Origin: Ricordea florida
Taxonomy: Eukaryota > Cnidaria > Anthozoa > Corallimorpharia > Ricordeidae
DNA length: 64,000 nt
Direction: 5' to 3'
NCBI GenBank assembly: GCA_949710005.1
Contig: OX453274.1
Location: 13,086,168 to 13,150,167 of the forward strand
Shown here: positions 19,869 through 28,623 of the stretch, piece after piece
Position numbering within the stretch: position 1 is the stretch's first letter
Layout: the number at the start of each line of letters is the position of its first letter
The notes under the pieces: model-generated
What the model saw: only the letters and a program-made list of their open reading frames with translations
What the model was told of the DNA's origin: nothing
Databases searched by the model: none
Program-made: the position numbers and the translations under genes

Positions 19869-20261
19869 ATGGCAACAATAGCAATGATGGTTGGTGGAGC
19901 TATATTGAATGCAACTACATTCGTTGGTGGATCATATCTTGCAAAATATCTCTCAGGTGATAAAACAGATACAGAGAAAATAAGACACGATAAAGCATTA
20001 GAAAAATATCAAAAAGATTATGCAACATATCAGGAAAAAAGACAGAATCTCATTGATTGGCACTCTCAAAAGAAGGATGCTAAATATCAGGCATCAAAAA
20101 ATATTTCGAAAACCGATGAAGCTTTGGAATTGTATAGTCAAATGCATGAACCAAAATTCTCTGATTATTATAGACCTAGTGACAATCAAAAGATGGGTGA
20201 AATGGTATATGTAGGTAGTGGTATGTTGGCACTGGGTTATATGGTTAGTAAATTCTTTTAG
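19869..20261 (+). CDS. conserved membrane protein, 130 aa
   Basis: The N-terminal hydrophobic segment is rich in small residues (MMVGGAILNATTFVGGSYLA). The middle is a charged helical region, with YYRPSDNQK before a C-terminal hydrophobic segment (VGSGMLALGYMVSKFF). Homologues are at 63305-63697 in D and, decayed, at 48352-48738 in C. Two membrane anchors around a coiled stalk are predicted by eye. Function unknown. Confidence 0.75.
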   Translation: MATIAMMVGGAILNATTFVGGSYLAKYLSGDKTDTEKIRHDKALEKYQKDYATYQEKRQNLIDWHSQKKDAKYQASKNISKTDEALELYSQMHEPKFSDYYRPSDNQKMGEMVYVGSGMLALGYMVSKFF

Positions 20262-20281
20262 AGATAATTGTGTGTGATCAG

Positions 20282-20290
20282 TTTAAAGAT
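20282..20290 (+). promoter_or_regulatory. TTTAAAGAT motif
   Basis: Ends 23 bases before ATG 20314 and is followed by TTCTTACTAA. Confidence 0.6.
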
Positions 20291-20313
20291 TTCTTACTAA
20301 TTGGTAAAAAATC

Positions 20314-21501
20314 ATGGAAGAAGAAAATCCATTAATACCAAAATTTGATCCGCCTGATCTGGGTGATGATGATGATAATGAATTGATACCAATGCCTTCC
20401 ACATCCACCGCTCGACAAACTAACTCTGGTTATGTAGAATCCTCATTTGGTGGTGTGGGTGGTGATACAACTTATAAAGAAAGTAAAGAAGACAATAGGG
20501 CTCGCGCTTTAAAAAAGATAGAAGAAAAGTTCTACAATTTCAACCCACTAGATTCACCATTCAGTGCAAGAATCGATGATGAGGGTGGTGTATTGGTTAG
20601 ATTAACTGATCGATCTGATAATACGGAGCATTTACTTATTACCTCTAATGGGGATTTGGTAAAAAATCATGACTCACTTCCTGTTAAAATAAGGAGAGCA
20701 ATTGGTATAGATTCTCAGAGTCTTATTCAGAATAATAATAAACTAATTCATGATTTGAATGAAGCTAATGAAGAAATTAGGGATTTACGTAATGCATTAG
20801 ATGGTTTAAGAGCAGTAGCGGAAACAAGTCAATTCGAAATAGATCGATATGTTTCAATTGAAAAAGAGTTGAGAGGTATGATTGAACGACATCAAACCAC
20901 AATCGCTGAAAAAGATAGTTATTTAGAAACTGCAGTTAGAGAGAAGATTGATGCAAAACTATATGCAGAAACTTTACTTAATGATTTGAAAGAATACAAA
21001 GCCGAGATTGATAAGAACAAGAAAGATTTGGTTAGCTTGAAAAAGATTGAACAAAGTCGAGAAAAGTTGGCGAAAAAGGTTAAAACGTATGATGAACTAT
21101 CGAGAAAACAGTTAATATTAAACAAAGATCAAATGGCTGATATCGAGAGAAAAAATGATGAAATATTTAAAAAGATGCCTCTTCGCGATCGTGTTAAGGT
21201 TATCTTCAAAAAGTATGGTTTTACAGTCTTTGCTGTTGTGAGTGCTGTTGGTGTTATCATTGGTGTTATAGTTTCTAATCTTTCGAAAGGTCTATCCACG
21301 TTAGGAAGAGGTGTTGGAAACGGTTTGAAAACTATTGGTAAGAAACTAGGTGAAATATTACCTGGAATGGTTGGAGCGATCGTGAGCTTTCTTTTCAAAA
21401 CAGCAGGTGAGGTTATTGGATTTTTAGGTAAGAATGCTTGGCTTTTGATAATGGCAGTGGTTCTATATTTTGTGGAACAATTTAAAAAGAAGAGACGATA
21501 A
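20314..21501 (+). CDS. coiled-coil protein with hydrophobic C-terminus, 395 aa
   Basis: The N-terminus is acidic and disordered. A Lys/Glu coiled coil spans about residues 140-280. The last 100 residues are hydrophobic with Gly-rich repeats (VVSAVGVIIGVIVSNLSKG, KKLGEILPGMVGAIVSFLF) and a final membrane segment before KKKRR. The D homologue (61325-62302) keeps the C-terminus almost unchanged while the N-terminal half diverges. The relic C copy is split by BEL/Pao 2. A membrane-active or membrane-shaping virion protein is a reasonable inference. Confidence 0.75.
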   Translation: MEEENPLIPKFDPPDLGDDDDNELIPMPSTSTARQTNSGYVESSFGGVGGDTTYKESKEDNRARALKKIEEKFYNFNPLDSPFSARIDDEGGVLVRLTDRSDNTEHLLITSNGDLVKNHDSLPVKIRRAIGIDSQSLIQNNNKLIHDLNEANEEIRDLRNALDGLRAVAETSQFEIDRYVSIEKELRGMIERHQTTIAEKDSYLETAVREKIDAKLYAETLLNDLKEYKAEIDKNKKDLVSLKKIEQSREKLAKKVKTYDELSRKQLILNKDQMADIERKNDEIFKKMPLRDRVKVIFKKYGFTVFAVVSAVGVIIGVIVSNLSKGLSTLGRGVGNGLKTIGKKLGEILPGMVGAIVSFLFKTAGEVIGFLGKNAWLLIMAVVLYFVEQFKKKRR

Positions 21502-21519
21502 CAAACCTTTCCGAATTCA

Positions 21520-21528
21520 TTTAAAGAT
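21520..21528 (+). promoter_or_regulatory. TTTAAAGAT motif
   Basis: Ends 25 bases before ATG 21554. Confidence 0.6.
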
Positions 21529-21553
21529 ATCGTGTTGATCAGTAAAATATAAT

Positions 21554-22150
21554 ATGGAAGACTACAATAGAATTTATTCACAATTACCAATGAATGGTGA
21601 TCCAAATAATTTCAGACTACAAAAGTCATGTGAAGTGCTACAAAATCTTGAGAAGGAAATTAAACATTATGAGGAAGTTAGAAAAAAGTATAATCGAGCG
21701 AGAGGAATATTTACTAAAATCAGTGTTGGTAGTGGGTTGGTTTCAGTTATCCTATCTGCAAGTGGATTGGGAACCTCTCTTACTGGTTTTGGTGCCCTTG
21801 TTGGTATCCCATTGGGAGTTGTCGGAGGTATTTGTGGGGGAGTATCGGTTGGATGTGTTGTGGCTTCTAAAAAACTTTCTCATAAAGTTGGTAAACACGA
21901 ACAGACTGTTTCTCTAGCAAAAGCAAAGGTAAACACCATTCAAGACTTAGTTTCAAAAGCATTGAGAGATAACGTTATATCCGACCAAGAATTTTCTATA
22001 ATTTTAGAAGAGTTGAAAAAGTTTGAAAAACTAAAACTAGAAATCCGTCAAAAATTTCGGAGAGATACAGAAAAAAACTTAAACATGTCACAGATAAGGA
22101 GAGATGTTCGTGCGGACATATTAAAGGAGCTAACCGGTCCCGTACGTTGA
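21554..22150 (+). CDS. conserved membrane protein, 198 aa
   Basis: A helical N-terminus (LQKSCEVLQNLEKEIKHYEE) is followed by a long glycine-rich hydrophobic double segment at about 55-105 (GLVSVILSASGLGTSLTGFG, GVVGGICGGVSVGCVVA), then a charged helical C-terminus ending LLKEL-like. The D homologue at 60693-61289 is highly similar, including the gap-free hydrophobic region. This hairpin-like arrangement resembles membrane-inserting virion proteins. Family not recognised. Confidence 0.75.
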   Translation: MEDYNRIYSQLPMNGDPNNFRLQKSCEVLQNLEKEIKHYEEVRKKYNRARGIFTKISVGSGLVSVILSASGLGTSLTGFGALVGIPLGVVGGICGGVSVGCVVASKKLSHKVGKHEQTVSLAKAKVNTIQDLVSKALRDNVISDQEFSIILEELKKFEKLKLEIRQKFRRDTEKNLNMSQIRRDVRADILKELTGPVR

Positions 22151-22218
22151 AAATGCAATTTGAGAAAACACCTTCAGGATGGAATTATGAGATTGGTATT
22201 AGGAAAGAACGGAGTTGA

Positions 22219-22227
22219 TTTAAAAAC
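22219..22227 (+). promoter_or_regulatory. TTTAAAAAC motif variant
   Basis: Ends 32 bases before ATG 22260. The D homologue has TCTAAAGAC at the matching place. Confidence 0.35.
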
Positions 22228-22259
22228 ATATTCATCTTATTCTAAACATAAAGAATAAA

Positions 22260-23813
22260 ATGGCACTCAATGATTTCATAAAAAAATATCCAAACGCCGA
22301 CACAGGCAAATTCATAATTGTAGCTGATCCATATGGTGGATTTATTAGGTGGAGATATAATGGAATGACTGTCATGTCTAATGATGATCCAACTGGAAAA
22401 ACATGGACTGATGACCTATCACCTCATATGAAAAGACTTTTATGGAAAGATTTAGGGTTGGATGATTCTGAATTGAGTTCATTCCCAAAGAGTTTAACTA
22501 TGACTAATCGATCTTATCCAATACCAGCAATTGATTTTGATGACTTTACAAGTGACATAACAAAAATGCTAACTTTATTGGATATATACGTTTCAAATAC
22601 AAAGAAATTCACAGCAAAGATGCGTGATGTTTTTACCAATCAAGTTGTGACTTTCAAGTTTGGTAAACAAAGTAGAAAATGGTTGAATGCTCCAGATATG
22701 AATTATTGGCCTCAGCAACTTAACTTTGCAGTTTGGTGTGCAACATCTGGTTGTGGTATAAGTCCTTTTGAAAGTCTAAATTATCCCAAAGTAGTGAATA
22801 GCTTCATTAAGTTTCATATATATTTCACAATAAGACGAATACTGTATGAATTAAGCCTTCCTTTACCTGATGAGCAACCTTTTGTAATAAATAATAATCC
22901 CTATAGTAAAGTAGCATATCAACGTTTGTGTGCAGAATTTAGCATATCAAAAAACTCAGACTTTAGATGGAAAGGTGGTAGAAACGGAGGATTGGGAGAT
23001 ATATTCCTCGATTATGGTTCTGGATTTCATGGAAAAGGAGGGGGATATCAAAATGTACATATTATAAGGAATTATGATCATGAAGCAGATCAATGGCCCG
23101 GTGAAGGTGGTAAATTTGCTGATGAAGGTGGTAAGAAAGAAAAAGGTAACCTAATCTCATTCATCCGTAATGACGACTTTGCTGATTTCAAATATTCTTG
23201 GTTTATCCCAACAAGTGGACGTGGACTCACTAAAGCTGGACTCGGTAGATTGAATCGATCCGCTGAAGCTTTTGTTTACTGTATATTGGGAGCACAAGTT
23301 AACACTAGAAACTCAATTTATGGTAATGGTGGTGGAGCAATCGAAACACAACAAGAATTCTTAGCTTTATTTGAAAGTAGTGTTATAGAGAATGATATTT
23401 CTAATTCGATTAAAAGTTATCAAAAATCTGTACAGGAAACGAAATTACGGCTTGATTTGGCTATTGCTCCTGGTGTATGGTTGATGCCTAGTAATATGAT
23501 CATAAACACAGAGAGTGTGGTTGGATATAATAACAAACTTATGAAAGCGACAGATGATATGAAATTTGGGGTGAATAATTCCATAAACACTGAAACAAAA
23601 CCTGTTGGAATAAGTCACAATTTAGGATCTTCAAAAATAAATTTACCTCATTCAATAATTGAGACAAATCCAAACCCTTTACTGGCAGAAGCGAAACTAA
23701 AACCAAAACCCTCAACTCTGAATGAAAAGTCGGACGTGACCACACAACATGAAGATAATATATTAGCATTTATAATTGTCTCTAGTGTATTTGCGTGGTA
23801 TCTATTTCGGTAG
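22260..23813 (+). CDS. large virion-like protein with KYP/DLG domain and C-terminal anchor, 517 aa
   Basis: Residues 1-75 (LNDFIKKYPNADTGKF ... LLWKDLGL) form the unit also seen in the relics at 361-1458. The middle contains CATSGCGISPFESLNYPK and a Gly-rich stretch. The last 20 residues are a membrane segment (ILAFIIVSSVFAWYLFR). The D homologue (58984-60567) is similar throughout, except in the Gly-rich part. A type II-like anchored virion or attachment protein is inferred from size and anchor. No known family identified. Confidence 0.75.
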   Translation: MALNDFIKKYPNADTGKFIIVADPYGGFIRWRYNGMTVMSNDDPTGKTWTDDLSPHMKRLLWKDLGLDDSELSSFPKSLTMTNRSYPIPAIDFDDFTSDITKMLTLLDIYVSNTKKFTAKMRDVFTNQVVTFKFGKQSRKWLNAPDMNYWPQQLNFAVWCATSGCGISPFESLNYPKVVNSFIKFHIYFTIRRILYELSLPLPDEQPFVINNNPYSKVAYQRLCAEFSISKNSDFRWKGGRNGGLGDIFLDYGSGFHGKGGGYQNVHIIRNYDHEADQWPGEGGKFADEGGKKEKGNLISFIRNDDFADFKYSWFIPTSGRGLTKAGLGRLNRSAEAFVYCILGAQVNTRNSIYGNGGGAIETQQEFLALFESSVIENDISNSIKSYQKSVQETKLRLDLAIAPGVWLMPSNMIINTESVVGYNNKLMKATDDMKFGVNNSINTETKPVGISHNLGSSKINLPHSIIETNPNPLLAEAKLKPKPSTLNEKSDVTTQHEDNILAFIIVSSVFAWYLFR

Positions 23814-24118
23814 TTCATGAGTATTTCACGTGATTATGATTGTTTGTAAATTAGTGTTCACATGTAGAACAATAGATTGCATACTTTTACGACATAGCAA
23901 CAAGCAAAATGTAAAGTGGTTTTGAAGTTTGAAAGTAGATTTTATGTTTACTTTAAAAAGGTCGGTTTCTAACGTCGCTCAGGAATGCGATTACGTCAAT
24001 GGAAATTTTTGTTAATGTTTTGATTATAGAAATTACGGCAAGTCCCGACCAGCGTAGCTGGAACCCCAAAGGGGAGCAAAGCTCGATTTAAAGATGAATA
24101 TGGTGTAATCAAAACAAA
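23814..24118. other. intergenic region with three GC hairpins
   Basis: No gene seen. CCAGC-GTA-GCTGG (24049-24061), CCCC-AAA-GGGG (24064-24074) and GAGC-AAA-GCTC (24074-24084) follow one another directly before TTTAAAGAT at 24087-24095. Confidence 0.6.
24087..24095 (+). promoter_or_regulatory. TTTAAAGAT motif
   Basis: Ends 23 bases before ATG 24119. The D homologue has TCTAAAGAT, and both share TGTAATCAAAACAAA just before the ATG. Confidence 0.6.
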
Positions 24119-24754
24119 ATGTTGAGCATTACCATGTATGAGTCAGAAAATAGGATTTATTTAGGTCCTCCGCTGAAAAATCTTCGGGAGATACAGCTCC
24201 TGGATTGTAATATACAAACCAAAAGATTGATTAATTTCAAGGATCAACAGATATTATCTGATGAAAGGGATAGACCTCTTGTAATAATACAACCCGGCAC
24301 ATATTCACTTCGTAATATTCAATCTATAATTCTTAATAGTGAAAAAGGATCAAATATAACAATAATTGAAGGTGATACTATTGATTATCTATTTTCAAAT
24401 AAGGTATTCAACATTAAACTTACTAAAGGTTTACAAGTTTCTTTAGGACTTCCTGAAATTATAAATACTGGTAAATTATACCCCATAAATATAAATATTA
24501 AGGAACCGCTGAGACTTATGTGTAGTATAGTGGATAATAAGTCGTCATATATGAATAACACCAAATATTCAGAACTTGTAAAACTGTCCCCATCCCACTT
24601 ACTAGCAAACATACCCTCAAAAGATTATCCAACAATTCCAGTTCGAAAATATGATACCCTAATAAATCACTTTGATTTAACAATCTTAGACGCTGAATGG
24701 AAAAAACTTAATCTTAAGGATTCTCCCATAACTTTTAGTTTAAGATTTAGATAA
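24119..24754 (+). CDS. probable minor capsid (penton-like, single jelly roll) protein
   Basis: A 211-aa protein beginning MLSITMYESENRIYLGPPL. The pattern IIQPGTYSLRNIQSII is typical of the IPPGxYTL stretch in minor capsid proteins of Polinton-like viruses, and the end (FDLTILDAEWKKLNLKDSPI then SLRFR) matches their usual C-terminal strand pair. A homologue is at 58293-58934. It would form capsid vertices. The call is by motif pattern, not a confirmed match. Confidence 0.6.
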   Translation: MLSITMYESENRIYLGPPLKNLREIQLLDCNIQTKRLINFKDQQILSDERDRPLVIIQPGTYSLRNIQSIILNSEKGSNITIIEGDTIDYLFSNKVFNIKLTKGLQVSLGLPEIINTGKLYPININIKEPLRLMCSIVDNKSSYMNNTKYSELVKLSPSHLLANIPSKDYPTIPVRKYDTLINHFDLTILDAEWKKLNLKDSPITFSLRFR

Positions 24755-24811
24755 ATTCCTTCAAGTATTTTGTTATGTAACACTTTCTTTAGTTATATAA
24801 CATAATTATTT

Positions 24812-25394
24812 CTAATCTTCACCCCATAATTCTTTCAAAAACTTTAACTCCTCAACATCAATACACCAATCTAAATATCTAGATGGGTGCCATGCCACTT
24901 TAATTAAATCATAATACAAGTCTTTGTAGAATTTCTCTTTATGTAATATTTTAAATCTATTTTCAGATAATTTAATTTTTAATGAAACAGGAATTATTTC
25001 ACTAATATTATTAATTTTAAGTTCATCCCGGGAATGATAAATCCCAAACTCATAATTTTCCTCATATTCTTCATTCGTCCACCAAATTACCTCTTCCCAA
25101 ATATCATTAAAATCGGGGTAGTCTATAAAATCACCATTTTTAAATAAAATTCCTCTATCTAAATTTATAAAAGCATATTTACAAAAAATAATGAAGTTCT
25201 TTATCGTCTTTAATTGTGTAATATTCAATTTCAAAATTAATATGTGAAATATATTTCCCACTTATAGGTGTATCATTATTTTCAACTTCTTCAATAAAAC
25301 CTCTATTTTTTGAAACAAATGATAAAAACTCTTTATTAATTTCATTTAAAAAATCTTCAGTTAAAGGTTTTTCTTTATTATATTTAAATTCCAT
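24812..25394 (-). pseudogene. WHPxR/WC protein, frameshifted
   Basis: Two minus-strand frames (25179-25394 and 24812-25261) together align with the intact 211-aa protein of element D (57598-58233). The break is at a T6 run near 25190-25200, where one extra base shifts the frame. The C-terminal motif EKFYKDLYYDLIKVAWHPSR ... WC resembles a short motif seen at the ends of giant-virus proteins. The upstream motif ATCTTTAAA is at 25417-25425. Function unknown. A sequencing error in the run is possible. Confidence 0.6.
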
Positions 25395-25412
25395 CTTTTT
25401 TTTAATTTTATT

Positions 25413-25880
25413 TTATATCTTTAAATCATAATTCATTTCTAATTTTATTCTACATTCCTTACAAGAAGCTTTTTGCTTACCATGTTCACATATTTGCGAT
25501 CCGCCGCATTCTTTACATTGTTGTTTTTGTTTATTATGTTTGCATATTTGTGATCCGCCGCATTCTTTACAACGATACTTATATTTATTGTGTTTGCATA
25601 CTTGCGATCCTCTACTCTTTTTACAAGCATACTTAATTCTATCATGCTCGCATATTTGTGATCCACCGCATTCTTTACAAAAATATTTAAGTTTTCCATG
25701 AATACAAATATAAATGCTAGTAGTAGTAACTTTTTCAATTAAATTAATAATTTCCTCCTCTTTAAATTTTTTAAACTCATTAATAAAATCTTTTTTATTC
25801 ATTTTTGATCTTCCTTTAATTTTTAACTCTTTCGCAATTCTTTTTAGTTCAGAAATATATAAATCTTTTAATTGTTCCAT
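25413..25880 (-). CDS. SAP domain plus CKECGGSQICEH repeats, 155 aa
   Basis: Residues 1-36 (LYISELKRIAKELKIKGRSK) form a SAP-type DNA-binding helix-extended loop-helix. From about residue 65 there are five tandem units of about 18 residues, CxEC-x5-CxH, each with two Cys pairs and a His. One unit is degraded to CKKS. The homologue in D (57007-57567) has more units. Similar repeats occur in proteins of giant viruses. A DNA-binding or zinc-binding regulator is likely. Its first codons lie inside the right TIR. Confidence 0.75.
   Translation of the reverse strand: MEQLKDLYISELKRIAKELKIKGRSKMNKKDFINEFKKFKEEEIINLIEKVTTTSIYICIHGKLKYFCKECGGSQICEHDRIKYACKKSRGSQVCKHNKYKYRCKECGGSQICKHNKQKQQCKECGGSQICEHGKQKASCKECRIKLEMNYDLKI
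25417..25425 (-). promoter_or_regulatory. TTTAAAGAT motif (minus strand)
   Basis: Lies 22 bases upstream of the start at 25394 and inside the 3' end of the next gene upstream. Confidence 0.5.
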
Positions 25881-26197
25881 TTCTAATTTTGTAAATTATT
25901 TCTTATCTTTAAATCAATTTTTTATAATAATTATTAATACCTACGCCCTAGAAATCTTTGTATAAATCTCTGATAAATCTCTGATAAATCTCTGTGTCCC
26001 AGAACTATTATCTATATAAATCTCTGATAAATCTCTGATAAATATCTGATAAATCTCTGATAAATCTCTGATAAATCTCTGATAAATCTCTGATAAATCT
26101 CTGTGTCCCAGAACTATTATCTATATAAATCTCTGATAAATCTCTGATAAATCTCTGATAAATCTCTGTGTCCCAGCTTCGGCATTTTCTTATCTCT
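25867..26197 (-). repeat. right TIR of element A
   Basis: Reverse complement of 10762-11092, including the same 4-8-3 iteron layout and variant unit. Iterons span about 25956-26167. Confidence 0.92.
25905..25913 (-). promoter_or_regulatory. TTTAAAGAT motif in right TIR
   Basis: ATCTTTAAA on the plus strand, 24 bases upstream of the ATG at 25880; mirror of 11046-11054. Confidence 0.6.
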
Positions 26198-26202
26198 AAA
26201 GA
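26198..26202. repeat. target site duplication AAAGA, right of element A
   Basis: Matches 10757-10761. The rest of 26203-26397 shows no gene. Confidence 0.65.
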
Positions 26203-26397
26203 TATCCTGGTAATTCACTCTAGTTTATATGATAAATAATAATGAGCAATTTCTTTCAATGACCTTCATGTTTACATTAGTGTGAAGCCAGGTTACAATA
26301 AAAAGCCGGGATTTGACCTTCTTTTTGGCTAAACATTGAGGTACAATTTTCCACCTTACTTTTTTTCAATTTCGTGTGTATCATTGTGGGACTTAGG

Positions 26398-27031
26398 ATC
26401 GCCTGAATTAAACGTATCGTGGCTGAAATATTTGTTTTAGAATTCACCGTGTCGCGCCGATCCTCATAACTGTCAAGTCAGATAGGTCACATTTCACTCA
26501 AGTGCTCCCTGAATTTCGCTTTCCCAAAAATTCGTTTCACTTGTTGTCCGAAGTTTTAAACCCATATTTCGAAAGCTTAAAGATTGCTTTTTAATGTCAG
26601 ATATCTATATCTTTTTAACACGATGTATCGGGTTGAATTTTAGGCCTTCAAATTTCGACAAAATTTTGCTCGGGTGAAATCCTCAAAATTATTCAAGAAT
26701 CTTAAAATCTGTAAAATATTCTGTGGCAATCAATTGAAGCGTATTACCAATCACAATGTACGTTGAAATCCCTTTAGTACAATGAGAAGCAATTTGAATT
26801 GAATGATTTTTGAATTAGACTAAAATCGAGGTCTTTTCGTTACCCCGTCCCGCGTCCCGAAAAAGCGGCCCGGTGGAGGCCATGAAGCGGTCAATCTTTA
26901 CACTCGCTGTATTGCAAAAATATTTAACTGATGAAAGTAAAAGCTATATTTTCATAAATAAGGTACCTAGGATAGTCCACAGAAATTTTTATTTTTCCCA
27001 CCCCTGGTCGATATTTACAGACATCCGCTCT
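26398..27031. repeat. right arm of large inverted repeat
   Basis: Reverse complement of 1859-2436 joined to 9549-9585. It preserves the empty BEL/Pao target (TTTTAGAATTC). A frame beginning MEAMKRS is present in both arms but is probably a by-product of the repeat. 27032-27438 holds nothing I recognise. Confidence 0.7.
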
Positions 27032-27438
27032 CAATCATCATTTTATGTAAAGTTTTTGCATAACTATTGGACTTAGGGGATCGGTGAATTTGGGTTAATC
27101 TTATGCATAGTCCCTGTCGATTCTGGTTATACCTCGTTAAAATTGATTGGATTTTAAAGGGTGCCCCAGGACCGGCAGGGTCCTACTACTCAAAGCATTC
27201 CTCAATCGAAAGACTCATTAAAAAATACTTATTGAATACGGTGAGAGGGTGATAGAACGACTACTCCGAAACCCTATGGATAAACACGTCATCTGTTAGC
27301 TGAAAACGGAGAAATGGAACCAAATTTGAAACTAGGCTGCTTGTCACAGCTTCTTAAAAACAAAACAAAAGGATATCTATTTAGATTGTTGCAGCTGTAT
27401 CCTCTAAGAATAATACAACCAGAGATGGCAAAACGCAC

Positions 27439-27801
27439 CTGTTACAACCACATTAACATAACTCATTTCGTCTACCAGTCCTGAACTATATTTTGCTGCC
27501 AGTAAGCATCTGTACTCAGTGTTGTCCTGAAAGCTGACGTTTGTAATGACAAGAGAAGCTCTTCCGTCAATGAAAACTCTTCCTTGGTAAGCAGCTGGTA
27601 TGTCTGGATGAGGCACTGGATCAGCCGTACCAATCTTTACTAACATATAAATGAACTGGGACCCACTGTATACGCTCCAGGCAAGGCCCTTAAGCTCAGT
27701 TTGTTCGTTATCCACACTGTAGTCCCAAACGAGAGTAGCATTGCTTCCTTTCCTAAAGTAACTTGGATTACTTGGTTTCTGTGTAAATTTAAAGGCTCCA
27801 T
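27439..27801 (-). CDS. host immunoglobulin-domain exon (single exon, partial gene)
   Basis: The minus strand has acceptor TTTCAG before 27801 and donor G|GTGCG after 27439. The 363-bp exon is phase 1 at both ends, the classic layout of Ig-domain exons. The translation has the V-set core W in LVWDY, the pattern GRASLVITNVSFQDNTEYRC and a G-strand-like VNVVVTG. It encodes one extracellular Ig domain of a receptor or adhesion protein; the rest of the gene is not identified here. Element B begins 200 bp upstream of this exon, so it probably sits in an intron. Confidence 0.75.
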
Positions 27802-27995
27802 CTGAAATGAAAAAATATTGGTTAACAGCTTAAAGCCGCTGGTGCAAGTTATAAGGCATGTAAAATAGTAATAAACGTCGAAGGGGAGGACATACTAATA
27901 CATAAACATCCTGACCCGCAGATACACAAGACGCACCCAGGCCTTAGCTAAGATTTTCGTTTTACGTTAACTATGTAAATCGAACTCTGGACAGT

Positions 27996-28001
27996 ACCAT
28001 A
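27996..28001. repeat. target site duplication ACCATA, left of element B
   Basis: Same six bases at 39186-39191. Six bases is the Polinton hallmark. Confidence 0.8.
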
Positions 28002-28622
28002 AGTAGATTAGAAGGCGCTTGAGACCAGAGAGCGGGGCTTGGGCCTAGTAGTGAGAACAAGGACATATGCATATAATTAACCAATTTGGAGTTGGTTGCC
28101 ATATTGAATGACTTAACGACCGCCATATTGAATGTTTTACGTTATGATGGCCATATGGAATATATGACTTTAAGGTTGTCATGTTGAATGGATTACGTTA
28201 TAGTCGCCATATTGAGTTCATAAAAAGCGCCGGAAAAAGGGGTATAAATGACAGTAAACGCCCGGGAAAATTGCTGTCCTCTTAAAGAAAGTTATGCATG
28301 CGGGCCGGGCATGTTGAGGCGCGCATACAGCAAGGCACTTATTCCAAAACTGAATATATCTTTACAGCAACCACACTACGCATAGTTTCACATTTAAAAA
28401 ATAGTTTATTGTTCACACAAATAAAAATACAGTTCAGTAACACTGTCCTTCAATTATAGTAAAATGAGACTCCAGTGTCCTTGTCTGTGGCTTGATATAA
28501 TGGTGGAATGTCCTTTTTGACATCTTCTATGACGGCAAATTGTCTCTGTATCTTGGATTTTATCGGTTGTTGGTTGTTGGACTGCCCGTGATGAGATGTA
28601 CAATAAGGCTCTTCATCTGCCC
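28002..28622 (+). repeat. left TIR of element B
   Basis: Reverse complement of 38571-39185 with scattered differences. It contains (A)TATTGAATG-rich repeats around 28100-28210 (CATATTGAAT units). Confidence 0.88.
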
Positions 28623-28623
28623 A

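Larger units (their letters stand above)
10762..26197. mobile_element. Element A: complete Polinton-like virus/transposon
   Basis: The element is 15,436 bp, starts AGAGATAAG, has 331-bp inverted repeats, and encodes a protein-primed PolB, a DDE integrase, a major capsid protein, a packaging ATPase, a minor capsid protein and a set of membrane proteins. It is far more AT-rich than its flanks. Gene order is PolB (+), integrase (-), a plus-strand block from capsid to minor capsid, then two minus-strand genes. The content defines it as Maverick/Polinton-like. The capsid and accessory genes differ from those of element B, so it belongs to another lineage. The identical repeats suggest recent arrival. 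Confidence 0.92.

Noticed and set aside
1859..27031. One giant transposon bounded by the inverted arms
   Set aside because: No target duplication and no matching transposase inside that is not already explained by element A.
26873..27076. Frame starting MEAMKRS, also present in the other inverted-repeat arm
   Set aside because: It is short, its end differs between arms, and its similarity is explained by the repeated DNA; no family match.
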